From the NCBI RefSeq assembly GCF_001908375.1, contig NZ_CP017241.1, forward strand, positions 871,001-935,000: a stretch of 64,000 nt of DNA, written 5' to 3'. The translations under genes were made by a program, and so were the position numbers. Under the pieces are notes generated by a model that was given only the letters and a program-made list of their open reading frames with translations, ran no database searches and was not told the DNA's origin. This document shows positions 28,902 through 37,935 of this stretch, one piece after another; the first letter of the stretch is position 1, and each line of letters starts with the position of its first letter. The stretch is from Rhizobium etli 8C-3. GTDB taxonomy: Bacteria > Pseudomonadota > Alphaproteobacteria > Rhizobiales > Rhizobiaceae.

Positions 28902-30716
28902 TCAGTTGCGTCCGAACAGCCGCTCGATATCCGACAGCTTCAGTTCGATATAGGTCGGCCGCCCGTGATTGCACTGGCCGGAGCCCGGCGTCACTTCCAT
29001 TTGCCGGAGCAGCGCATTCATTTCCTCCGGCCGGAGCCTGCGGCCGGAGCGCACCGAGCCGTGACAGGCCATGGTCGCGGCGACGTATTCGAGCTTGGCC
29101 GAAAGGCCACCGGCTGTGTCCCATTCGGAAATCTCGTCGGCAAGCTGGCGGATGAGGCCCTGCGCATCGACCTCGCCGAGCATGGCCGGCGTTTCGCGCA
29201 CTGCAATCGCCCCCGGCCCGAAGCGTTCGATTGCAAGCCCAAGCTCTTTGAAGCCTTCGGCATGCGCCATCAGCCGGTCGCAATCCTCTTCCGGCAGGTC
29301 GACGATTTCCGGGATCAGCAGCACCTGTGACGGCAGCTGTTTAGATTGCAGCGCCTTTCGCATTGCCTCGAACACCAGCCGCTCATGTGCTGCGTGCTGG
29401 TCGACGATGACAAGCCCGTCATCCGTCTGCGCGACGATGTAGTTCTCGTGGATCTGCGCGCGCGCAGCGCCGAGCGGGTAACGGGGCGGCGGTTCTTCGC
29501 CTGGTCGGGGCTGCTGCCATGCCTGCGCCTGCGGTTCGGCGCGCGCAGCCGGCGTACTCAGTCCGTCGAAGGAGGCCTGCGGCCTTTCGCCAAAACCGCC
29601 GTTTGCAGAAAACGGACGCGATGGGGAGCTCCCGGCCGACCATGCGGCTTGCGCTGGCCGCTGGTAGCCCGGCTGGAAACCCGACCTGAAGGAGCGCAGC
29701 ATACCGTCTGCGCCAGTCGTTGCCGCCCGGCTTCCGTCGCGCGCCAGCGCCTCGCGCACCGCACCGACGATCAACCCGCGCACGAGGCCCGGATCGCGAA
29801 AGCGCACGTCCGACTTGGCCGGATGGACGTTGATATCCACGAGCGCCGGATCGAGCGACAGCGACAGGACGGCCACCGGATAGCGCCCGGCCGGGATCGT
29901 CTCGGCATAGGCGCCGCGGATCGCCGAAAGGATCAGCTTGTCCTGGACCGGCCGGCCGTTGACGAAGGCATATTGATGGGCGGAGTTGCCGCGGTTGAAG
30001 GTCGGTACGCCGGCAAAACCGGTAAGCGCAATACCTTCGCGCTCGGCGTTGAGTTCGATTGCGTTATCGCGGAATTCCCTCCCGAGCACCTGCGCCATGC
30101 GCGCCAAATGGTCCTCTCCGGTTGCCGGAAACTCGAGCGTGCTGCGATCGGTGCCGGAAAGGACGAAGCGCACGCCGGGAAAGGCGATCGCCATGCGCTT
30201 GACGACTTCCGTGATGGCCGCCGCTTCTGCCTTCTCTGTCTTCAGGAACTTCAATCGCGCAGGTGTTGCGAAAAAGAGATCGCGCACTTCGACGATCGTG
30301 CCCGCATTGGAGGCCGAGGGTCTCAGATGCAGGATTTTGCCGCCAGCGACGGCGATCTCGTTGCCGCCCGCACTTTCCTTGCGGCGACTGGAAATACTGA
30401 GTTTCGCCACAGAACCGATGGAAGGCAGCGCTTCGCCACGAAAGCCGAGCGTGCGGATGTTGTCGAGCGTCGTGGAGATCTTGGAAGTACAATGCCGCTT
30501 CACGGCAAGCTCGAGATCGGCCGCATCCATGCCGGAGCCGTTGTCGCTGACCCGCAGCAAGCCTTTGCCGCCGCCGGACGTGGCGATCTCGATACGGGTC
30601 GCGCCGGCATCCAGCGCATTTTCGATGAGCTCCTTCGCCGCGCTCGCCGGGCGTTCGATGACTTCGCCGGCGGCGATCTGGTTGATGAGCGTTTCGGAGA
30701 GCTGTCTGATGGCCAT
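28902..30716 (-). CDS. mutL: DNA mismatch repair protein MutL
   Basis: A 604-residue mismatch-repair ATPase/endonuclease. The GHKL ATPase N-terminus has [36 protein letters not shown] and [12 protein letters not shown] flexible Pro/Ala/Gln-rich linker spans about residues 345-415. The C-terminal endonuclease motif DQHA-x2-E-x4-E is intact ([12 protein letters not shown]), with ACHGSVRSG and CNHGRPT supplying the other metal-site residues, so this is the nicking type of MutL found in bacteria without MutH. ATG at 30716 is used; upstream extension to 30779 is unsupported. Confidence 0.97.
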   Translation of the reverse strand: MAIRQLSETLINQIAAGEVIERPASAAKELIENALDAGATRIEIATSGGGKGLLRVSDNGSGMDAADLELAVKRHCTSKISTTLDNIRTLGFRGEALPSIGSVAKLSISSRRKESAGGNEIAVAGGKILHLRPSASNAGTIVEVRDLFFATPARLKFLKTEKAEAAAITEVVKRMAIAFPGVRFVLSGTDRSTLEFPATGEDHLARMAQVLGREFRDNAIELNAEREGIALTGFAGVPTFNRGNSAHQYAFVNGRPVQDKLILSAIRGAYAETIPAGRYPVAVLSLSLDPALVDINVHPAKSDVRFRDPGLVRGLIVGAVREALARDGSRAATTGADGMLRSFRSGFQPGYQRPAQAAWSAGSSPSRPFSANGGFGERPQASFDGLSTPAARAEPQAQAWQQPRPGEEPPPRYPLGAARAQIHENYIVAQTDDGLVIVDQHAAHERLVFEAMRKALQSKQLPSQVLLIPEIVDLPEEDCDRLMAHAEGFKELGLAIERFGPGAIAVRETPAMLGEVDAQGLIRQLADEISEWDTAGGLSAKLEYVAATMACHGSVRSGRRLRPEEMNALLRQMEVTPGSGQCNHGRPTYIELKLSDIERLFGRN

Positions 30717-30900
30717 GCGCCATTTTCGTGGATTCGCGTGTCCGAGGGAAGGGCGAAAAACGTTGCGCCTGCGAGCCATGTGATTTCCCCGTGAACCTTG
30801 CTTCCGCCTACCGTTAAGCCGCCGTTAGGAGAAAGCTGGCATTTTGATCGCACACAACCAGACAGTGCTATGAAATCGGATAGATGTGGGACGTGAAGGA

Positions 30901-32622
30901 ATGAGTGCCGGCTTCGAAAAGGCGGACGCATCATCCGTGAGCGGTGAAATGCCGGCCGAAATCGACCTGCAGGCTGCGCTCTTCGATGCCTTTTCGGACG
31001 GTATTTCGGCCGCCCTCATTATCTACGACAAGAACGACCAGATGATTTTCGCGAGCCGCCAGGTGCTCGATTTCTTCCCGATTTCATCCGTGATGCTGAA
31101 GCCTGGAACCAGGCTTCGCGATTTTCTCGGCGCCGTCTATGACACAGGCGTGCGTCAGCAATATGTAGCCAGGCAGCCGGGCGTCCCGCTTGGTCGCGAG
31201 GACTGGTTGTCCCAGAAGATTGCCTCGCATTGGCGCGAGCGCTTCGAAATCGTGGAGCGCCATGGCAGCGACCGCTGGATCCGCCTGGTCAAGCGTCGTC
31301 TGCCGAGCGGCTATTGTGTATCGATTATTTCCAATATTTCCGAGGAAAAGAAGCGTGAGGAGCAGTGGCGCGCCGATCTCGAGCGTGTGCAACTGACCGA
31401 GGATATACTCGACAATCTGCCGTTCCCGCTCTTCGTCAAGGATCGCAACCTCACCTATGTCGCCGTCAACATTGCTTTCTGCGAAAAGTACCAGACGACT
31501 GTCGAGGAGGTGCTCGGCCGCAAGAGCGGGGATCTCTTTTCCCCCGAAGTCGCCAAGCGCTTCGAGGAGAGCGACCGACATGTACTGGAAACCGGCGAGA
31601 TGTCCGTCGTGCGGCAGCGGCAGGTCGCCCGCGACGGTTCGGAGCGCGACATCGTCAGCCGCAAGCACCGTATCGGCAAGCCGGGACGCTATTTCATCGT
31701 ATCCACGATGCAGGATCTGCCACGCGACGGCGCCGATCTCGACGAATTCGACCAGGCAACGTCCGTCACCACATCTAGCAGTCGATCCTATCGCCGCGCC
31801 TATGTGCCGCTGAATGGCGATTACGAGCGACGGCCGCCGGCCGCGATGGAAACGATCGTTCCGGAGAATTTCTCCGGCCGCAAGATCCTGGTCGTCACCG
31901 GCGACCTCGCTGCCGAAACCGCCGCCCTCCGTACGCTTGCGAAATACGGCTTCGAGGCCTGCTCGGTTCGCGGCGAGGACGAGGAAGAGCGCTTCCTCGA
32001 GATCGCAACCTCGTCCGGCATCGCGCTGGATCTTCTGGTCGTCGACAACCAGATGGGCATGCGCTGCCTGGAGCTTGCCGGACAATATGGCATCCCGGCG
32101 CTGGTCATGGATGGTTTCCAGCTTGCCAACGAGCTCACTTTCCAGATCGCCCGCCACTTCAACCGCAACAACAGCGCCGCCGCCCAAGGCGAGGCCGACT
32201 GGGAAATCAACACATCCTCCGAGGTGGATTTCCTCGAGGTGCTCGTGGCGGAAGACAACGACATCAACCAGATTGTCTTTTCCCAGATACTGGAAGGACT
32301 GGGTTACCGCTACCTGATCGCAGCCAGCGGCGACGAAGCTGTGCGACTTTGGGCGGAATACCGGCCGCAAATCGTGCTGATGGACATCTCACTGCCAGGA
32401 TTGAATGGTTTTGAGGCGGCCCGCATGATCCGTCAGATGGAAGACAACCACGCGCACAAGACGCCGATCGTCGGCGTCCTGACGCAGGCATTCGAACGGG
32501 ATCGCGCCGAATGTGCGAAGGCCGGAATGGATGACGTCATCATGAAGCCGGTCAGTCCGGACATACTGGAAACGCTGTTCCAGAAGCATCTTGCTGCAGA
32601 GCCGCTGCGGGCGCGCGTGTGA
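30901..32622 (+). CDS. PAS-PAS-pseudoreceiver-receiver protein without a kinase domain
   Basis: A 573-residue signalling protein. Two PAS domains lie at about residues 22-148 and 162-272. A degenerate receiver-like module follows at about 326-420: it keeps an aspartate (D382 in LLVVDNQMG) but its acidic pocket is replaced (KILVVTGD). A complete receiver domain fills 443-565, with E451/D452, phosphoacceptor D495 (LMDISLPG), T528 and K549. No histidine kinase or output domain is seen. ATG at 30901 is adopted; a GTG at 30886 is in frame, and the ribosome-binding site is poor for both. It is divergent from mutL and precedes a GGDEF/EAL gene, which could be its partner (inference). Confidence 0.85.
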   Translation: MSAGFEKADASSVSGEMPAEIDLQAALFDAFSDGISAALIIYDKNDQMIFASRQVLDFFPISSVMLKPGTRLRDFLGAVYDTGVRQQYVARQPGVPLGREDWLSQKIASHWRERFEIVERHGSDRWIRLVKRRLPSGYCVSIISNISEEKKREEQWRADLERVQLTEDILDNLPFPLFVKDRNLTYVAVNIAFCEKYQTTVEEVLGRKSGDLFSPEVAKRFEESDRHVLETGEMSVVRQRQVARDGSERDIVSRKHRIGKPGRYFIVSTMQDLPRDGADLDEFDQATSVTTSSSRSYRRAYVPLNGDYERRPPAAMETIVPENFSGRKILVVTGDLAAETAALRTLAKYGFEACSVRGEDEEERFLEIATSSGIALDLLVVDNQMGMRCLELAGQYGIPALVMDGFQLANELTFQIARHFNRNNSAAAQGEADWEINTSSEVDFLEVLVAEDNDINQIVFSQILEGLGYRYLIAASGDEAVRLWAEYRPQIVLMDISLPGLNGFEAARMIRQMEDNHAHKTPIVGVLTQAFERDRAECAKAGMDDVIMKPVSPDILETLFQKHLAAEPLRARV

Positions 32623-32739
32623 GCGCAACTCCTCAAATCTGGGGTATCAACTGAGCCGGACGGGGCCGGTTTACTATCGGTTTGTTAAGACTTGCCCGCC
32701 ATTCTTCCGGGAGGGAGCGACGAAATCTCAGGTTGAATA

Positions 32740-34101
32740 ATGAAGCCGGCGGACACACCCTTCTTGCCTGTGAGCCAGAATGAGCTTCAGGTCATGGCAT
32801 ACACCGATCCGCTGACTGGGCTCGGCAACCGCCATCGCATGCGCGATAGGGTCAGTCAGATCTCCACGGAACGCGCAAGCGATCCGGCTCCTTTCACCAT
32901 CGGCATCGCCAATCTCGATTCATTCAAGCCCATCAACGATCTTTTCGGTTCTGCTGCCGGCGACGAAATTCTATGTCAGGTCGCCCACCGCCTGAAGGCA
33001 TGTATTCCGGATGGCGCGCTGGTGACCCGCCACGACGGCGACGAGTTCGCTTTCGTGCTGCCGCTGATCTTCGAGCGCGCAAGCGCTGAAAAATTCGGCC
33101 AGATGATCCGCGAGGTGCTGTCTGCTCCCTATGATCTCGGCGACCGCAACGTGCGCCTTTCCGCCTCCTTCGGCTTTGCCATCTATCCTTTCGCCGGTGC
33201 GGAGTTCGATGAGCTCTTGAAAAGCGCTGAAACCGCTCTCTATCGCTCCAAGCGCCGCGGCCGCAGCCAGATCACCGTCTATTCGCGCGAGATCGCGCAG
33301 GAGATGAAGCGCGCAACGCAGCTCGAGCAGGCACTTCGAAACGCCATCATCTCGGACGCCATCGACGTACATTTCCAGCCGATCGTGTCACTGTCGAACA
33401 ATCAGGTGGTCGGCTTCGAAGCGCTGGCGCGCTGGAACGATCCCGACCTCGGCTTTGTTTCGCCGGGCGTCTTCGTGCCGCTTGCCGAAGAGCGCGGCTT
33501 CATCGACGCGCTGTCGGAAACCTTGCTTCGAAAGGCTACCGAAGCCGCGCTCTCCTGGCCGCGCGAACTGTTCCTGTCGTTCAACCTGTCCTCCGCCCAG
33601 CTCATGGATCCAGGCACGAGCAGCAACGTGCTTTCCATCCTCGGACGCGTGGGCTTCGATCCGCACCGCTTGGAGTTGGAAATCACCGAAACGGCAGTCA
33701 TGAGTTCGACCGATACCGCCCATCGCATCCTTTCCGATCTGCGCCAGGCAGGCGTGCGCATCTCGCTCGACGATTTCGGCACCGGACAATCGAGTCTCGG
33801 TCGCCTTCGCGACTTCATCTTCGACAAGGTCAAGATCGACCGCGCCTTCGTCTCGCGCATCAATTCAGACCGTGCCTCCGAGCATATCATCAAGGCGATC
33901 CTGACGATGTGCGACGGTCTCGATCTCGAAGTGGTTGCCGAGGGCATCGAAGATTATTCCGAAGCCGTGAAGCTGCGATCTCTCGGCTGCGGCATGGGGC
34001 AGGGCTACCATTTCGGCAAGCCGGCCGATGGCATCGCCACATTGCGTTTCCTCCACGAAAACTACTACGATTCGGCCGCTATCGATCGCGTTTCGGCCTG
34101 A
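32740..34101 (+). CDS. GGDEF-EAL cyclic-di-GMP protein with DGDEF signature
   Basis: A 453-residue cytoplasmic protein. The GGDEF domain covers about residues 15-180, starting YTDPLTGLGNR; its signature is DGDEF (residues 99-103), not GGDEF, and there is no RxxD inhibitory site just upstream. The EAL domain (about 190-440) looks active: FEALARW with EAL at 227-229, NLSSAQL, ETAV, DDFGTGQSSLGRL, KIDRAFV and EGIE. Net phosphodiesterase activity is likely; cyclase activity is uncertain. No transmembrane or sensor region is present, so input may come from another protein such as the upstream PAS-REC protein. Confidence 0.9.
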   Translation: MKPADTPFLPVSQNELQVMAYTDPLTGLGNRHRMRDRVSQISTERASDPAPFTIGIANLDSFKPINDLFGSAAGDEILCQVAHRLKACIPDGALVTRHDGDEFAFVLPLIFERASAEKFGQMIREVLSAPYDLGDRNVRLSASFGFAIYPFAGAEFDELLKSAETALYRSKRRGRSQITVYSREIAQEMKRATQLEQALRNAIISDAIDVHFQPIVSLSNNQVVGFEALARWNDPDLGFVSPGVFVPLAEERGFIDALSETLLRKATEAALSWPRELFLSFNLSSAQLMDPGTSSNVLSILGRVGFDPHRLELEITETAVMSSTDTAHRILSDLRQAGVRISLDDFGTGQSSLGRLRDFIFDKVKIDRAFVSRINSDRASEHIIKAILTMCDGLDLEVVAEGIEDYSEAVKLRSLGCGMGQGYHFGKPADGIATLRFLHENYYDSAAIDRVSA

Positions 34102-34243
34102 GCCGTTCAAAGGCCGCACGAGGCTGTGCTGGCGCTGGCCGCGATGGTGTCGCGTCTGGGCCTGCCCTGATCCCTTTGTTCAGGCACCTGACGCTGGCGC
34201 GATGCGGCAATCGCTGCCCTGCGTTTGTCTGATCTTGCCGTAG

Positions 34244-34277
34244 AAAAAAGGCGGCGCCCGGTTGGGACGCCGCCGCC
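34244..34277 (-). terminator. Terminator of the PRC-barrel gene
   Basis: On the minus strand GGCGGCG and CGCCGCC pair around a 14-base loop and are followed by six T, 24 bases after the stop codon of the PRC-barrel gene. Confidence 0.8.
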
Positions 34278-34301
34278 TAGAACATACGCACCGCGCTGGG
34301 A

Positions 34302-34901
34302 TTACTTATTGGTCGAACCCGTAGCTGTCGGGTCTGACGGCATCGTGCCCGAAGGCGCCGGAGCCTTTTCAGCGGCCAGGGCCTGCAGGGTCTTGAATTC
34401 CGGAGCGGCCTTCAGAGATTCAGCCGTTTCCGTGGTCGTCAGCTTGAGGCTGCCGTCCTGGGTATTCTGTGTAACGGTGATCTTGTCCATCGGTACTGCA
34501 ACGTTCTTTTCACCGATACCAATGAAGCCGCCGACACCGATCACAGCAGCAACCAGGCCACCATCCTTCTTCATGATCAGGTCGTTGACCTCACCGATGC
34601 TTTCGTTCTGACCGGTATAGACAGACTGGCCAATGTAGGAATTGGCGCTGATCTGGTCCGCACCCTGTTCTGTCAGGTATGCGCCTGAAGCGGCCATGTC
34701 GGTCGATGGAGCCGGCGCCGGAGCCTTAGCGTCACCTGCCGGAGCGGTTGCATCAGGCTTTGGTGCGGCCGGATCGGCCGGAGCCGTCTGGGTTGCATCG
34801 GGTGTTGCCGGCTGCGGTGCAGTCTGCGAGAATGCCGCCGGCGCGAAAGCCGTGGCAAACAAGGCGCCAGCGGCAACGGTCGTCAGAAGTTTGCGAGTCA
34901 T
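34302..34901 (-). CDS. Secreted PRC-barrel domain protein
   Basis: A 199-residue exported protein. The signal peptide MTRKLLTTVAAGALFATAF ends at a likely AFSQ cleavage site near residue 25. A Pro/Ala/Thr-rich linker spans about residues 26-70, and a PRC-barrel-like domain covers about 78-165 (YIGQSVYTGQNESIGEVNDL, FIGIGEKNVAVPM), split here by motif. A second short Pro/Ser/Thr-rich tail closes the protein. PRC barrels are small beta domains that bind partner proteins; in rhizobia such periplasmic forms are common but not well characterised. It has its own terminator and is probably monocistronic. Confidence 0.87.
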   Translation of the reverse strand: MTRKLLTTVAAGALFATAFAPAAFSQTAPQPATPDATQTAPADPAAPKPDATAPAGDAKAPAPAPSTDMAASGAYLTEQGADQISANSYIGQSVYTGQNESIGEVNDLIMKKDGGLVAAVIGVGGFIGIGEKNVAVPMDKITVTQNTQDGSLKLTTTETAESLKAAPEFKTLQALAAEKAPAPSGTMPSDPTATGSTNK

Positions 34902-35263
34902 TTCGAACCTACCTTTGTGTTCCTCGATTGGTCTTAAGCGCGGCCGCCGGTATTATTCTTTGGCGTCTTTTTCCGTGCCGGTTCACAAGGAAAATGGCTG
35001 GACAGGCTTTTGGTTCCGGAAACGGACATGGAAAGTTCGATGATTTTGCCAAAATTTAATCGAAATGCGTGTGATTTTGACTGTTACAACAATTGCGCCG
35101 CTCTTCGGATATCGATCAGGAGAGGCTCTCTGTGCGGCGGGCCACATAGCAGCCGATGCCGGTTCTAGACCAGCTAAAATCCCGCTGGGGGCAAGAGCGG
35201 TGCGGCAGTCATCGCCGTCGTGAAAGCATCCCTCTTGTCCTTTAGAATTGTGCCAACCTCAGT
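34902..35263. other. Intergenic region upstream of the PRC-barrel gene
   Basis: About 360 bases without a credible gene. It must carry the promoter of the PRC-barrel gene (transcribed leftwards) and is AT-richer around 35040-35090. I see no repeat or RNA structure that I can name. Confidence 0.45.
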
Positions 35264-35300
35264 AAAAAAAGGCCATCGACCAAGCTCTGTCCAATGGCCC
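35264..35300 (-). terminator. Terminator downstream of the sugar-acid operon
   Basis: On the minus strand GGCCAT and ATGGCC pair around a 17-base loop and are followed by seven T. It lies 180 bases beyond the lactonase gene, so the operon has a long 3-prime untranslated region or a separate short transcript ends here. Confidence 0.7.
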
Positions 35301-35479
35301 CTTTGCATGGCGGATCATCCTATAGCGAAGCTGCCGCACCTGGAGCAATCCGTCGGCGGCCGATCCCGCCAAGATCGGTCGTAGACGAAACCGCCGATCG
35401 CAATCGTTTTTCCTGGCGGAATGAAGTATGACTTAAGGCATATCCCACGAGCTTGCCTGAAACGTCTGCGTTTGGTCGT

Positions 35480-36367
35480 TCACAGCACATAGACTGGGTC
35501 GAAAACGCCCTTTACCGTCACACCAAGCTCCAGCAGCGCTCCGGCTTGCGGTTGCGACGAGCGTGCGGTGTCGTCGAGCCCTTCCCAGGCGGTCGTCACC
35601 GCCAGCCTGTCCGCATTGACGCCGATAAAGGCTGGGCAGGAGGGTTGTGCGGCAGGAACCTTGTAACGGGCGATGCGCAGGCCGTCCGGGCTGTACCGGT
35701 CGACGACGCCTGCACCCCAGCGGGCGTTCCAGATATAGCCATCCGAATCGCAGACGGAACCGTCTATGCCGCCGGGATCATCCATACTGTCGACCATGAC
35801 GATCGGCTCGCCCGTCGGAAGCCCGCTCTGCGGATCGACCATGACGCGCATGAGACGGCTGATGCGGGTGTCCGTGTAATAGCCGATCGTGCCGTCGGGC
35901 GAAAAGCAGATCGAATTGGGAATGCTGATACCGCTGAAGATCTTCGTCACCCTGCCACCGGCGACGTGATAGATCGCGCCTGCCTGGGGTTCTGCCCGTT
36001 TGCTCATCGTGCTGATCCAGAGTGAGCCGGATGGGTGCGTGCGGCCGTCGTTCGAGCGGTTTTCCGGGTTGTCGTTTTCCAACGCGGCATAGAAGGTCAG
36101 ATTGCCGCTGCCAGTATCGCGGACGAAAAGTCCTTCCTCGGTCGCAAGCAGCTGGCGGCTGGCGTCGATGCGTGCAAGCACGCTCGCCATCATCGGAAGC
36201 GGATGCACCTTCTTTTCCTCGGTGCTGAGGTTCAGTTCGTGCAGTTCCTTGCCGAGGATATTGAACCACCAGACGGTGTCGGTATCCGGATCGTAGGTCG
36301 GGCCTTCGCCAAGTACCGAATTGGTATTGCAAAGCGTCTTGCCCTCGAACTCGTAAATCTCGGTCAT
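35480..36367 (-). CDS. SMP-30/gluconolactonase family lactonase
   Basis: A 295-residue six-bladed beta-propeller of the SMP-30/LRE-like family. VLGEGPTYDPDTDTVWW carries the metal-binding glutamate, NDGRTHPSGSLWISTMS the conserved Asn-Asp, and GGIDGSVCDSDGYIWNARWGAG the conserved Asp. These enzymes hydrolyse sugar lactones with a divalent metal. In this operon the likely substrate is D-galactono-lactone or a similar aldonolactone made by the SDR. It is the last gene, four bases after the aldolase stop; AGGAG for this start lies inside the aldolase stop region, indicating coupling. Confidence 0.88.
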   Translation of the reverse strand: MTEIYEFEGKTLCNTNSVLGEGPTYDPDTDTVWWFNILGKELHELNLSTEEKKVHPLPMMASVLARIDASRQLLATEEGLFVRDTGSGNLTFYAALENDNPENRSNDGRTHPSGSLWISTMSKRAEPQAGAIYHVAGGRVTKIFSGISIPNSICFSPDGTIGYYTDTRISRLMRVMVDPQSGLPTGEPIVMVDSMDDPGGIDGSVCDSDGYIWNARWGAGVVDRYSPDGLRIARYKVPAAQPSCPAFIGVNADRLAVTTAWEGLDDTARSSQPQAGALLELGVTVKGVFDPVYVL

Positions 36368-36371
36368 CTGC

Positions 36372-37007
36372 CTACGCTCCTACCGCTGCGTCATAGGCGT
36401 AAATGGTGGCCTTGGCGCGCTCGGCAACCTCTGCGGCCGTCATTCCGGGCTTGTAAATGCTGGTGCCGAGGCCGAAGGCAAGGATGCCCGCGTTTGTGTA
36501 ATCGGCGAAATTTTTGTCGGAGACGCCGCCGACCGCCGCGATCACCAGGTCGGGCGGCAGAATGGCGCGGATGGCGGTGATGCCCGAGGGCCCGAGTACG
36601 CTTGCGGGGAAAAACTTCAGGCCGGTTGCCCCGGCGCGGGCCGCAGAAAGCGCCTCTGTCGGCGTGAAGACGCCCGGCATCGAGACCATGCCGTAGCTGC
36701 GCGCACGAATGATGACGTCTGGCTCGACATTCGGTGTGACGAGCAGCTTGCCGCCTGCATTGTGAAGGCTGTCGACTGCATCGACCGTCAACACGGTGCC
36801 TGCGCCTATCAGGCATTCCGGCGGCGCCATTTTGGAAGCGATCTCGATGGATTTGAAGGGCTCTGGCGAGTTCAGCGGGATTTCGATGGCGCCGAGGCCG
36901 TTCTCGATCAGCGCTCCGACGACGCTTTCGGTCTCCTCCGGCTTGATGCCGCGGAGAATGGCGATGAGCGGACGCTTCATGGAGGGAAAGGGAATGCGGT
37001 TGATCAT
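36372..37007 (-). CDS. dgoA: 2-dehydro-3-deoxy-6-phosphogalactonate aldolase
   Basis: A 211-residue class I KDPG/KDPGal-type aldolase splitting 2-keto-3-deoxy-6-phosphogalactonate to pyruvate and glyceraldehyde-3-phosphate. The catalytic Glu is in GLGAIEIPLNSP, and the Schiff-base lysine in GATGLKFFPAS. AILRGI near the N-terminus and VGGVSDKNF are typical, the latter favouring the galactonate over the gluconate enzyme. ATG at 37007 has GAGGAAA upstream. It is ten bases after the kinase gene. Confidence 0.88.
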   Translation of the reverse strand: MINRIPFPSMKRPLIAILRGIKPEETESVVGALIENGLGAIEIPLNSPEPFKSIEIASKMAPPECLIGAGTVLTVDAVDSLHNAGGKLLVTPNVEPDVIIRARSYGMVSMPGVFTPTEALSAARAGATGLKFFPASVLGPSGITAIRAILPPDLVIAAVGGVSDKNFADYTNAGILAFGLGTSIYKPGMTAAEVAERAKATIYAYDAAVGA

Positions 37008-37017
37008 GAGTATTTCC

Positions 37018-37935
37018 TCAATTCGGCCAGATGGCTTCGGCGGCGGCCGAAAGCCCACGGCGCACGGCGATATCGGCATCGATGACGGTATATTTCAGAG
37101 ATAGGAACTTGAAGGCCGTTTCATAAAGGCCCCGAAGGCGGCCCGAAGCGACGAGCGTGACAGGCGTGTCGTTGGGTGCGTCGGAAAGCGCGCCGGCGAT
37201 TTCAAGCCCGATCAGCGTGCCGGAAATCCTTGCCTGCGCGCCGGCGGCCGTCAATTTGTGAAGAAGCTGGCCCGAGCGTGCGGTAAAGAGAAGGTTCGAC
37301 GCCATGGCAGGCTGCCTGAAAGCGGCCGAGACTGCCGCCCTGAAGGCGGAATGGTCTGCTTGAGCCTCTTCGGCGTTCGCAACGGCATGCGAAAGGATGG
37401 TATGCTTGCTGACCGCGTCGAAGAGTTCACCGGTCATGAAGGTCGAAAATCCGATCACTTCGCCGTCCTGAACATGAACCCATTTGGAGTGCGTGCCTGG
37501 CATGCACACGGCCTGCAATCCTTTGCTGTCCGGGCCAAGGGCGCCAAGCAGCTGTGTTTCCTCTCCGCGCATGACGTCGGGCGATGCCTTGTCGCGCTGG
37601 GCAAGGCCGGGGAGGATACGGACATCCCGGCTTTGGCCTGGAACGGAAACCGCGCCGGTGAGGATCGAGGAAATCGACGCGGGAACGTCAACATATCCCG
37701 CCTCGACCCAGCCCTGCTTTGCGCCGACCATGCCGCAGGCGATGACCGGAACGTTCTGTGGGACCGAAAGTGCGGCAAGATGCGAGGCCAGGACATCGGC
37801 AAAGCCGGTCTTGGCCGCCGTCGTCATTCCTTCGCCGCTGCGGCGTTCGCCGAGAATGCTGCCGTCCTTGCCGATCAGCCAGAGCCTGAAACTGCTCGTA
37901 CCCCAATCCACCGCGACATAAACGGGATGTGCCAT
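37018..37935 (-). CDS. dgoK: 2-dehydro-3-deoxygalactonokinase
   Basis: A 305-residue sugar-acid kinase of the DgoK family (ASKHA fold) phosphorylating 2-keto-3-deoxygalactonate. VYVAVDWGTSSFRLWL is the phosphate-1 motif; VIACGMVGAKQGW, MRGEETQLLGAL, CMPGTHSKWV and TGELFDAVSKHTIL are family hallmarks. ATG at 37935 overlaps the stop of the SDR gene by one base (TGATG), so translation is coupled. The upstream extension to 38052 is antisense-like noise inside the SDR gene. Confidence 0.92.
   Translation of the reverse strand: MAHPVYVAVDWGTSSFRLWLIGKDGSILGERRSGEGMTTAAKTGFADVLASHLAALSVPQNVPVIACGMVGAKQGWVEAGYVDVPASISSILTGAVSVPGQSRDVRILPGLAQRDKASPDVMRGEETQLLGALGPDSKGLQAVCMPGTHSKWVHVQDGEVIGFSTFMTGELFDAVSKHTILSHAVANAEEAQADHSAFRAAVSAAFRQPAMASNLLFTARSGQLLHKLTAAGAQARISGTLIGLEIAGALSDAPNDTPVTLVASGRLRGLYETAFKFLSLKYTVIDADIAVRRGLSAAAEAIWPN

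Noticed and set aside
29346..30794. 482-codon open frame antisense to mutL
   Set aside because: Arg/Ala/Gly-rich low-information sequence fully overlapping mutL; MutL itself has all family motifs.
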